In this document: positions 7,522 through 14,737 of the stretch, piece after piece
Position numbering within the stretch: position 1 is the first letter of the stretch
Layout: every line of letters begins with the position of its first letter
From: Syntrophaceae bacterium UBA6252
Lineage (GTDB): Bacteria > Desulfobacterota > Syntrophia > Syntrophales > UBA6807
NCBI GenBank assembly: GCA_002441265.1
Contig: DJVQ01000029.1
Location: 66,220-92,039, forward strand
Direction: 5' to 3'
Length of the DNA stretch: 25,820 nucleotides
The notes under the pieces: generated by a model
Told to the model about the DNA's origin: nothing
Database searches by the model: none
Seen by the model: the letters and a program-made list of their open reading frames with translations, nothing else
Position numbers and translations under genes: made by a program

Positions 7522-8019
7522 CTAGGATCTGAACCGCCGGTCCGCCCGGATGTGAAAAGCGTTTTCCCCCCGGCCGTCGAGCCAGCCTGTTTTCACGTCC
7601 TGCCGGACATCGAAGAGCGGGACGAACGGCTTGAGGTCCAGAAGGGGGGTGCCGTCGACGACGTCCACGTCCTCCACGTGCAGGAGCGTTCCTTCGACCC
7701 GGACGAGCCGCACGACCGACAGGCCGATCGGATTGGGACGCCTGGGGGCCCGGGTTGCGAAGAGGCCCCGTTCCGAATCGTCCAGAAAGGGCTTCACCAT
7801 GAGGGAGTACCCCCGGGAGAGATGGAAGTGGTACAGGAGGATGAGATGGGAGAACCCGTCCAGGTCCCGGAGCCCTTCCCGGTAGCGTTCGTCGACGGCG
7901 ATCGTTCCGGGGACGCCCCGGGCGCCGGTGGGCTGGATGGGCATGCCGTCCGTGTCCCTGAAGGGTGAGTGGATGATGCCGATAGGGTGGTAACTGAAGG
8001 ATGTTTCCGTTTTTCCCAT
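7522..8019 (-). CDS. trmO: tRNA (N6-threonylcarbamoyladenosine(37)-N6)-methyltransferase TrmO
   Basis: The 165-aa protein is a TrmO/TsaA (YaeB, UPF0066) beta-barrel methyltransferase that uses S-adenosylmethionine to methylate t6A37 of tRNA. The opening P-I-G-I-I-H-S-P-F, the middle L-D-G-F-S-H-L-I-L-L-Y-H-F, and the signature R-R-P-N-P-I-G-L-S-V-V-R-L with D-G-T-P-L-L-D-L-K-P are all present. The length fits the short single-domain form found in many bacteria. AGGGGAAC precedes the ATG at 8019. In archaea and some anaerobes, short TsaA-like proteins sit beside metal or cofactor genes, so a different methyl acceptor is possible here given its Fe-S and MBL neighbours. Confidence 0.88.
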   Translation of the reverse strand: MGKTETSFSYHPIGIIHSPFRDTDGMPIQPTGARGVPGTIAVDERYREGLRDLDGFSHLILLYHFHLSRGYSLMVKPFLDDSERGLFATRAPRRPNPIGLSVVRLVRVEGTLLHVEDVDVVDGTPLLDLKPFVPLFDVRQDVKTGWLDGRGENAFHIRADRRFRS

Positions 8020-8233
8020 GGACGTTCCCCTTTCGATCGCAGGCAGGGGCCGGATCCGGAATGGACAAGGAAAACCGTCGGCCGCGGCGATGACGTTACC
8101 ATCATTCCCGTGAAATTTCCAGGGAGGGAAAGTTTTCCTTTTCTTAAAGATTCTGTAACACCGTTTTCACATTCATGGCGTATCCTGCGCCCGGTCAATG
8201 AAAACCGTTGGAACATGACGGGAATCTTCGAAC

Positions 8234-8247
8234 AGGGAGGCCTCCCT
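8234..8247 (+). promoter_or_regulatory. palindrome enclosing the Shine-Dalgarno site of the DksA-like gene
   Basis: AGGGAGGCCTCCCT is a perfect 14-bp palindrome whose left half is the ribosome binding site and whose right half sits just before the ATG at 8250. As RNA the outer five bases can pair around a GGCC loop and hide the Shine-Dalgarno site. As DNA it could be a dimer operator. Confidence 0.4.
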
Positions 8248-8249
8248 CG

Positions 8250-8600
8250 ATGAAGAAGGAAAAAACGCAGCACATGAAACGGATCCTCATGGAACGGGTC
8301 CTCGTCCTGCAGGAAAGCATCGACCGGAGTCTTCAGGGTCTCCGGCAGGGAAACGGCGTTTCACCCGATCTTTACGATCTGGCCGTGACGGAGGCTGACA
8401 CGAGCATGGAGCTTGCGATCAGCGAGCAGAACCGGCTCCGGCTGATCTCGCTTCGGGAAGCCCTGGTGCGGATGGAAAACGGACGGTTCGGCATCTGCGA
8501 AAGCTGCGGGGAACCGATTCCGAGGAAGCGGCTGCTGGCCAACCCCGTCGCACAGGTCTGTGTCGTGTGCAAAGCCCGGGAGGAGAAGCCCGGATGCTGA
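8250..8600 (+). CDS. TraR/DksA-family zinc-finger protein
   Basis: The 116-aa protein has a long amphipathic helical hairpin (about residues 5-75) with D-L-Y-D-L-A near the turn, matching the D-x-x-D-x-A tip that DksA inserts into the RNA polymerase secondary channel. A C4 zinc finger follows (C-E-S-C ... C-V-V-C, about residues 88-111). The family modulates transcription initiation, often with ppGpp. It is shorter than E. coli DksA (151 aa) and closer to YbiI/TraR-like proteins. The start at 8250 is chosen for AGGGAGG at good spacing. The next gene starts 32 bp after its stop, so it may be the first gene of the lipid-related operon. Confidence 0.85.
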   Translation: MKKEKTQHMKRILMERVLVLQESIDRSLQGLRQGNGVSPDLYDLAVTEADTSMELAISEQNRLRLISLREALVRMENGRFGICESCGEPIPRKRLLANPVAQVCVVCKAREEKPGC

Positions 8601-8632
8601 TCTGTCCACGCTTTGGCCGGGAGGTGAGGGCG

Positions 8633-11110
8633 ATGAACCAGGTGAACGAAACGGCGGGCCTGCATCGGGGACAGCCGGCCGTCCTGCCGGACGGAAGGCT
8701 TTCCCTCGATGAGGTCGTGGAACGGATGGGCGTCGACCGGCGCACGCCGGAGCGCCTGCTCGAAACGCTGCCCTTTTCCGCCGGGGACACGACCTGCGGA
8801 ACCGAAACGGAACTGCAGGCCCTGGTCATCGGGAACCGCGGGGACGTGGACCTGCCGCTGCAGATCGGGCGGTCGAACTACTACGCCGACATCCTGCGGC
8901 GGGCCGCTTCCGGCGACACGCCGCAACGGGCGGTGGCGGACCTCGAGACGTATCTCGACGGAAATCGTGAAAACGTGTGGGAAAACAGTTGGGTGCGATT
9001 TCAACGCCGCCTGCTCAGCCCCGAGGCGGAATCGATCTTCCGGGCCGACCTGATGGCGGACAAGAAGAGCCGCGCCGCGGGCCCCCGTTCCGACGCCGGC
9101 CGGTTCTGCTTTGTCGAGGACGGCGAGGAGCATGTCCGGGTGCCCATCAGCTACCTGCTGAAACTGGCCCTTGCCGACGTGGTCAGCGAGCGCCCCGACA
9201 CGCCTCCCGTCATCCGCGCAACGGGCATGGCGCTCCTCGATCATTTCCTTTGCGACAACACGTCCCCCGAGACCCACTCCTTTTACGTGGGACTCATGCT
9301 CCCCTCGGAGGGCATGGGGAAGGCCGCCGCGGACGAGGCGGCGGGCCGCTTCCTCCTGACGCAGCTCCTGATGGCATGGGCCGGGGAAAAATTCGGACTG
9401 CGCCGGAAGGGACAGCGGGCGATCGCCTTTCTCTCGCCCCATCCCCCCGTGCGCCAGAAACGGCTCAACGAAAGCATCTCCGACGCCTTTTACCGGGAAC
9501 TGTTCATGAACCCGTGTCTGTCGGGCTGGGACAACGGCGAAGCGAAGTGCGCGTACATGCATCTGTGCCACGAGGTCCTGAGCCGCAGCCAGCTCAACGC
9601 CATGAAGAAGCTTCGCGAAGCGGGCATCCTCACGAACAACCTCGTCGTGCTGCCCACCCTTTCGAACATCAGTCTCGCCAACAACGGCACCCACGTGAGC
9701 CTGGGAAGCCGGAAACTCACGGCCATGCTGGCCGACGAACGGTCCGGCTTCACCCGCCGCCACGAGAAGTACCTGGGGGACCTGGTCATCAAGATCGTCG
9801 AGCATTTCCTGCCCCTTTTCGTCGGGACCTACAGCGCGGCGCCGTACAGGATCGATTTCGCCGATTTCCACCCCGAGAAGGTCCTGGGATTCCTGCCGCA
9901 CGAGATGGACTACACGCACCTGCGCATGTTCTGGCGCCGGTGGAAGAAGAAGGCGAAAATCAGGGTCTTCGGCCGTCCCGTGACCCCCTTCGGACCGGAG
10001 TGGCTCGACCGTCTCATCGGCGGGGTCTTCGGCCTTCGGGGCGACTTCGTGCCCGATTTCCGCCTCATCGACTACCTCGTTTCGCTGATGAGCACCGGAC
10101 GCAGCCCCGCCCTCGACGGCTTCACGGGCAACGGCGAGCGCCTCAGGAAAGACCTGGCCGATCTGGGGGTCTTCAGCACGAAAATGTCGCTGTACCTGCT
10201 CTACAAGCTGCGCGAGCATTCCGTGGCGGGCTTTTCCGGGTTCGAGGGGAGACAGTACAGCCTCTTCGAAAGCTTCGGCGAGGACATGGCACGCGCCGTC
10301 GACCTGCAGAACCTGGTCACCGCGCTGGCCATGCGGTACGTCGCCGAGGGGCGCGTGGGACACGACGGGATTCCCGACGATCCCTTCATCGAGAGCGAGC
10401 GCAGGCAGGCGGTTTTCGGATCGGCCGCGGGGATTCCGACCTTCTTCGTCCGTTCCGACTCGGGAAACCGTTTCCTCGGGAGGATCGTCGCACGGGTCGC
10501 CAACGTCCGCCGGAGCCGCCGGTATCCCGGCTACCTGAGGGTCTGCGCCGGCGAGTACCGCAGGGCCCTCGTCGGCGTGCTCGAGGAAGACGCCGCGGAT
10601 TTGATCGAAATGATGGGGCTGCGAAACGCCATGGACGACCTGCGCCGGAGGATCGCAGAACCGGAGCTGTTCTCGGCGGCGGGGAAGATCACCCGGGCCG
10701 TCTGCGACGGGGCGGGCGCGCGGACGCCTTTCGAACTCGGAGGCGACGAGTTCAACCGGGCCGCCGAAAGATACTACCGGGAGGATCTCCGCCGGCGCCA
10801 CATGGAAGAGGCCTTCGGAACGCTGGTCGAGGGCCTGAAGCGGGCCGATTTCCGAAGCCCCCTTGCCGCGGGGATTCACCGGGCCCTGCGGTGCGCCGCC
10901 GGGGGGCGGGAGCCGGCCGATTTCCTCGCCCTCGTGAAAAACGACGCGATGAACGAGGGCCGCCTTTCCCTCGAGACGATGCGGCGCCTCATCTTCGTCC
11001 TTCTGGCCCACATCGCCCTGAAACAGGCCGGGAGCCGGCGGGCCCTCGGCGAAAAGGGGATCGAATGCGATGATTCACCAGTATGTCGAGCGGGAAACGA
11101 GGCGTGTTGA
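8633..11110 (+). CDS. large conserved-looking protein of unknown function
   Basis: I do not recognise this 825-aa protein. The start at 8633 follows GGGAGGTGAGG. There is no signal peptide and no clear transmembrane helix, so it is probably cytosolic. Near the N-terminus are E-T-E-L-Q-A-L-V-I-G and L-Q-I-G-R-S-N-Y-Y-A-D-I-L-R-R. The middle has F-L-S-P-H-P-P-V-R-Q and a striking aromatic/charged block, H-E-M-D-Y-T-H-L-R-M-F-W-R-R-W-K-K-K. The C-terminal third is rich in Arg, Glu and Ala helices. No Walker A, HAD or CCG motif was seen. Base composition matches its neighbours, arguing against recent import. Its 3' end overlaps the phosphatidylserine decarboxylase gene by 41 bp, so the two are likely translated together and functionally linked. 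Confidence 0.85.
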   Translation: MNQVNETAGLHRGQPAVLPDGRLSLDEVVERMGVDRRTPERLLETLPFSAGDTTCGTETELQALVIGNRGDVDLPLQIGRSNYYADILRRAASGDTPQRAVADLETYLDGNRENVWENSWVRFQRRLLSPEAESIFRADLMADKKSRAAGPRSDAGRFCFVEDGEEHVRVPISYLLKLALADVVSERPDTPPVIRATGMALLDHFLCDNTSPETHSFYVGLMLPSEGMGKAAADEAAGRFLLTQLLMAWAGEKFGLRRKGQRAIAFLSPHPPVRQKRLNESISDAFYRELFMNPCLSGWDNGEAKCAYMHLCHEVLSRSQLNAMKKLREAGILTNNLVVLPTLSNISLANNGTHVSLGSRKLTAMLADERSGFTRRHEKYLGDLVIKIVEHFLPLFVGTYSAAPYRIDFADFHPEKVLGFLPHEMDYTHLRMFWRRWKKKAKIRVFGRPVTPFGPEWLDRLIGGVFGLRGDFVPDFRLIDYLVSLMSTGRSPALDGFTGNGERLRKDLADLGVFSTKMSLYLLYKLREHSVAGFSGFEGRQYSLFESFGEDMARAVDLQNLVTALAMRYVAEGRVGHDGIPDDPFIESERRQAVFGSAAGIPTFFVRSDSGNRFLGRIVARVANVRRSRRYPGYLRVCAGEYRRALVGVLEEDAADLIEMMGLRNAMDDLRRRIAEPELFSAAGKITRAVCDGAGARTPFELGGDEFNRAAERYYREDLRRRHMEEAFGTLVEGLKRADFRSPLAAGIHRALRCAAGGREPADFLALVKNDAMNEGRLSLETMRRLIFVLLAHIALKQAGSRRALGEKGIECDDSPVCRAGNEAC

Positions 11111-12101
11111 AACGGAGCGCCTGTACGGCGACGCCGTGATCCGCTTTCTCTACGGTTCCGTGCGGGAGAACGCTCCGGCCGTCTTTCGCGCCGCCACCGG
11201 GAGCCGCATGTCCGCCGTCCTCGGCTTCCTGAACTACGATCTTTTCCTCGGCGGCCGCCTGAGGAGCGGCGGTTTTTCGAAGGCCTGCGGCATCGATCTG
11301 GGGGAGTGCCTGGATCGCCCGGAAAGCCTGGACACGCCGAGAAAACTTTTCGAGCGCCGGATCCGCTACTGGGAATGCCGGTCCATGCCCGGGGACGAAC
11401 GGACCGTCCTGTCTCCCGCCGATTCGAAAGTCCTCATCGGATCGCTGTCGGAAGATTCGGCCCTGTTCGTGAAGGGGAAGTTCTTCGATTACGAGGAGCT
11501 CCTGGGTCCCGGAAAGGAACGGTGGCTCGAAGCCTTTCGTGACGGCGACTTCGCCGTCTTCAGGCTGACGCCCGAAAAATACCATTACAACCACACGCCG
11601 GCGGCGGGCGTCGTGGCGGACATCTACGAGATCGACGGAGCCTGCCATGCCTGCAATCCCGGGGCGACGGTCTCCCTTGTCACCCCCTTCTCGAAGAACA
11701 GGCGGGTGGTCACGGTCATCGACACCGACCGCCCCGGCGGCACGGGGGCGGGCCTCGTGGCGATGATCGAAGTGGTGGCGCTGATGATCGGCGGAATCCG
11801 CCAGTGTTACAGCGACGAGGAATACCGCCGCCCTTCCCCCGTACGGCCTGGGATGTTTCTCGACAGGGGCCGCCCCAAGAGTCTCTTCAGGCCGGGCAGC
11901 AGCACCGACATCCTGCTGTTTCAGAAAGGCCGCGTCGCGTTCGCCGGCGATATCGCGGGAAACCAGCAATGCCGGGAGGCGCGAAGCCGGTTCTCCCGCT
12001 GGTTCGGCCGGGATCTCGTCGAAACGGACGTGCGGGTGCGCTCGGCCGTCGGCCGCGCCCTGGAGCCGCCCGGAAACGGCCGGGACGGGAGAGAGGCATG
12101 A
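11070..12101 (+). CDS. psd: phosphatidylserine decarboxylase homologue
   Basis: The 343-aa protein matches the phosphatidylserine decarboxylase proenzyme family, which makes phosphatidylethanolamine. S-P-A-D-S-K (Asp118) fits the catalytic Asp, F-V-K-G-K-F-F follows, and R-L-T-P-E-K-Y-H-Y-N-H (His172, His175) matches the R-L-x-P-x-D-Y-H-x-x-H motif. The self-cleavage site reads P-G-S-S (276-278) instead of the common L-G-S-T; a G-S-S variant is known in some eukaryotic enzymes. Cleavage before Ser277 would give a pyruvoyl alpha chain of 67 aa. The C-terminus extends about 60 residues beyond the cleavage site, longer than in E. coli. It overlaps the upstream gene by 41 bp and ends in an ATGA overlap with the Lgt-like gene. 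Confidence 0.85.
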   Translation: MIHQYVERETRRVETERLYGDAVIRFLYGSVRENAPAVFRAATGSRMSAVLGFLNYDLFLGGRLRSGGFSKACGIDLGECLDRPESLDTPRKLFERRIRYWECRSMPGDERTVLSPADSKVLIGSLSEDSALFVKGKFFDYEELLGPGKERWLEAFRDGDFAVFRLTPEKYHYNHTPAAGVVADIYEIDGACHACNPGATVSLVTPFSKNRRVVTVIDTDRPGGTGAGLVAMIEVVALMIGGIRQCYSDEEYRRPSPVRPGMFLDRGRPKSLFRPGSSTDILLFQKGRVAFAGDIAGNQQCREARSRFSRWFGRDLVETDVRVRSAVGRALEPPGNGRDGREA

Positions 12102-13135
12102 CGGCAATCCTGTTTCTTGCGACCCTGACACTGATCCTTTCCCTTCTGTTCCCATGGGCCTTCCGGACGCTCCCCGGGGAGAAGTGGCAGATCATGGCGG
12201 CCGTCCCCGTGCAAAAGGAGGACAGCGGTCTGTGGTCGGGCCTGAACCTGACCTGGTACGGATTCTTCTCCGCCTGCGCCTACGTGCTGGCCGCCGCCGT
12301 CACTATCGTCCTCATGGCGTCCGTCGGCGTTTCCACGGCGGAGGCCCTTCTCACGCTGGTTTCGGTCCTCCTGGTCTGCGCGCCCGCGGCGAGGATCCTG
12401 GCGCGACTCATCGAGGGAAAACGCCATACGTTCACCGTGGGCGGGGCGTCCTTCGCCGGCATCCTGATCGCCCCGTTCGCGATCCGTTTCGTCGAGGCCG
12501 CCATGGGACGGCCGATGCCGCTCATGCCGGCGATTGCGGCCATGGCCGTCGCCTATGCCTTCGGCGAGGGTCTGGGACGGCTTGCCTGCGTGAGCTTCGG
12601 CTGCTGCTACGGGAGGCCGCTGACCGATTTCGGGCCCGCCGTCCGGCGGCTGCTCGGGCGCCGGGTCTTCGTCTTTTCGGGAAAGACGAAAAAAATCGCT
12701 TATGAAAGCGGCCTCGACGGCCGGGAGGTGGTTCCCGTCCAGGCCTTTTCGGCCGTGATCAACAGCGCGGCGGGGCTGGCGGGCACCGTTCTGTTTGTCC
12801 TGTCCAGGTTCGAGGCGGCGCTCCTCGTCGCGGTCGTCGTGACCCAGGCCTGGCGCTTCCTCTCCGAATTCCTCAGGGCGGACTTCCGCGGTCACGGCAG
12901 GCTGACCGCATACCAGATCATGAACGTCGTGACCCTCCTCTACGTCCCCCTGGTTGCGGCGATCCTGCCGGCGGCGCCGCGGGCCGTCGATCTCGAAGCC
13001 GGCCTCGCGGCGCTGTGGGACCCCTCCATGATCCTCATGCTGCAAAGCCTGTGGACGCTCTCTTTCCTGTACACGGGGCGCAGCAGGGTCACGGGCTCCA
13101 CGGTGGAGGTTTTCGTCCACCGGGACCGGATCTGA
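12098..13135 (+). CDS. Lgt-like (prolipoprotein diacylglyceryl transferase family) membrane protein
   Basis: The 345-aa, mostly hydrophobic protein has about seven membrane helices. It carries Lgt-family landmarks: G-G-A-S-F-A-G-I (115-121), G-E-G-L-G-R-L-A-C-V-S-F-G-C-C-Y-G-R-P (157-174), V-P-V-Q-A-F-S-A-V-I-N-S, and R-F-L-S-E-F-L-R (253-260). In true Lgt the first motif carries an essential His (S-F-H-G-G) where this protein has Ala120. It may therefore transfer a lipid group to something other than lipoproteins, or be a paralogue with altered chemistry. The ATG lies inside an ATGA overlap with psd (GGGAGAGAGG upstream), which implies translational coupling and a shared role in lipid handling. 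Confidence 0.75.
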   Translation: MTAILFLATLTLILSLLFPWAFRTLPGEKWQIMAAVPVQKEDSGLWSGLNLTWYGFFSACAYVLAAAVTIVLMASVGVSTAEALLTLVSVLLVCAPAARILARLIEGKRHTFTVGGASFAGILIAPFAIRFVEAAMGRPMPLMPAIAAMAVAYAFGEGLGRLACVSFGCCYGRPLTDFGPAVRRLLGRRVFVFSGKTKKIAYESGLDGREVVPVQAFSAVINSAAGLAGTVLFVLSRFEAALLVAVVVTQAWRFLSEFLRADFRGHGRLTAYQIMNVVTLLYVPLVAAILPAAPRAVDLEAGLAALWDPSMILMLQSLWTLSFLYTGRSRVTGSTVEVFVHRDRI

Positions 13136-13200
13136 CTCACGGAGGAAGCGGAAGAACGGGAAAAGGGGCAGGAAGGAGACGCGAAGGGAGTGCACGGAAC

Positions 13201-14685
13201 ATGACGACCTGGATGAGGCGGCTGTCCGATCACTACGAACGGATGCGGCATGGATTTCCCGACGACGAGCTCATGATTCTCTTCGACATCGACGGCACCA
13301 TCCTCGATTCCCGGTACATGATCCGCCACGCCCTCAAATCCTATGACCGGGAGCACGGCACGGCGTGGTTCGCCGGTCTCGCCGTCGAGAATGTCACCGT
13401 CAGCGAGACCCAGGTGGAAACGCTCCTGGAATCGATGAACATCGGAGGGGCGTTGAAGGCGGACGTCCTGGCGTGGTATGCCCGGAGGTGCTGGACGCCC
13501 GAAAGCATCCTCCGTTCCCATCGACCCTTCACCGGCGTCATGGACGTCATCCGGTGGTTCAAGATCCAGCCCCGGACGCACGTGGCCCTCAACACGGGAC
13601 GTCCCGAAGCGATCCGCGGGGAGACCCTCCGCTCGCTCAACGACATCGGCCGGGAGTACAGGGTGGACTTCCCAGGCGAGCACCTTTTCATGAATCGGCG
13701 CGGCTGGGGCCTCGGCGTGGTCGAGGCGAAGCCGGAGGGGATCCGTCATTTCAGGGCGGCGGGCTACCGGGTCATCGCTTTCGTGGACAACGAACCGGAG
13801 AATCTTCGGGTCGTGGCGGAGATGGAGGACAGCGAGGAAATCCTCCTCCTTCACGCGAGCACGATCTTCCGGTCCAAGCGGGCGGAACTGCCGGAGCGGA
13901 CCGTGGCGGGACAGGTCTACGACATTACGGAACTCGTTCCGGAGAAGGCGCTGCCGCGGCACGTGCAACTGGTCTGGCACGGCGTGAACGACGCGGCCGA
14001 CCTGAAGCATTTTCTCGCCTCCGCCGTGGCGTGGGCCGAATGCGACGTCCGTCTCGATTCCGACGGCGGAAGGGTGGTGCTGCGGGACGATTCCTTCGAG
14101 GACCTGCCTCCCCATCCGGGCGAACCGCTCCTTCGCCTCGAGGAAATTCTCGAAAGCTTCCGGGAAAGCGGCAAATCGCTCAAGCTGGACCTCAAGGAAA
14201 ACGGGAGGCTCCTCGACCGCGTCGTGGACCTCCTGAAGGAAGGGGGGCTTCCGGACGACAGGCTGTGGTTCAACGGCATGGTGGAAGTGCTCCGGGAGCG
14301 GGGATTCCGCAAACTCGCCGCGACGTTTCCCGGAGCGGTCATCCAGTGTCCCGTCGACTTTCTCGTGCCCCTCATCCTCGCCGCGCCGTCCAAAGCCCTG
14401 GCCGTCCTGGATGCGTTCCACGGCTGGGGCGTCAACCGTTTCTCCATCAACTGGAAGGCCCCCGAAAAGCGGAAAATCCTTGCGAAGCTGGAGCGCTGGG
14501 GCTACGAGCTGAACATCTACAACGTTCCCGATCTCCAGGCCTTTCTCAAGGCGGTGCTGCTGCTCCCCCGGTCGGTCACGTCGGATTTCAATTTTCCGAA
14601 ATGGAACTACTACGGACACGGTCCCGGACCCCGCCGTGAACTGTCCCCCCGTTCCGGCGTTCGGGCGGCCGGGCATCCTGCGTAG
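13201..14685 (+). CDS. HAD-family phosphatase fused to a menorin/FAM151 (PLC-like) domain
   Basis: The 494-aa protein has an N-terminal HAD phosphatase unit (about residues 22-240) with L-F-D-I-D-G-T-I-L-D (nucleophile Asp29, acid/base Asp31), L-N-T-G-R-P and A-F-V-D-N-E-P. The C-terminal unit (about 255-475) begins V-Q-L-V-W-H-G-V-N, continues A-E-C-D-V-R-L-D-S and S-L-K-L-D-L-K-E-N, and resembles the FAM151/menorin (DUF2181) branch of the PLC-like phosphodiesterase TIM barrels. Both halves suggest hydrolysis of phospho-compounds, possibly a glycerophosphodiester followed by its phosphomonoester. GGGAG lies ten bases before the ATG. It follows the Lgt-like gene by 65 bp and is the last gene of the rightward cluster. 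The domain assignment of the C-terminus is moderate. Confidence 0.75.
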   Translation: MTTWMRRLSDHYERMRHGFPDDELMILFDIDGTILDSRYMIRHALKSYDREHGTAWFAGLAVENVTVSETQVETLLESMNIGGALKADVLAWYARRCWTPESILRSHRPFTGVMDVIRWFKIQPRTHVALNTGRPEAIRGETLRSLNDIGREYRVDFPGEHLFMNRRGWGLGVVEAKPEGIRHFRAAGYRVIAFVDNEPENLRVVAEMEDSEEILLLHASTIFRSKRAELPERTVAGQVYDITELVPEKALPRHVQLVWHGVNDAADLKHFLASAVAWAECDVRLDSDGGRVVLRDDSFEDLPPHPGEPLLRLEEILESFRESGKSLKLDLKENGRLLDRVVDLLKEGGLPDDRLWFNGMVEVLRERGFRKLAATFPGAVIQCPVDFLVPLILAAPSKALAVLDAFHGWGVNRFSINWKAPEKRKILAKLERWGYELNIYNVPDLQAFLKAVLLLPRSVTSDFNFPKWNYYGHGPGPRRELSPRSGVRAAGHPA

Positions 14686-14737
14686 TAGAAAGGAGGCCCG
14701 TTCCGAGATCGGGTCCATCCGCTTTCGGAAGGACGTT

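Noticed and set aside
8372..11011. An 879-codon minus-strand frame and a 698-codon plus-strand frame (8977-11073)
   Set aside because: Both shadow the 825-aa gene, which has a strong Shine-Dalgarno site and balanced composition; the shadows are Arg/Pro/Gly-rich and motif-free.
14686..14737. Bidirectional terminator between the convergent HAD-menorin and TIM-barrel genes
   Set aside because: Only a weak 6-bp stem (TTCCGA/TCGGAA) with an 18-nt loop and no T-run is visible.
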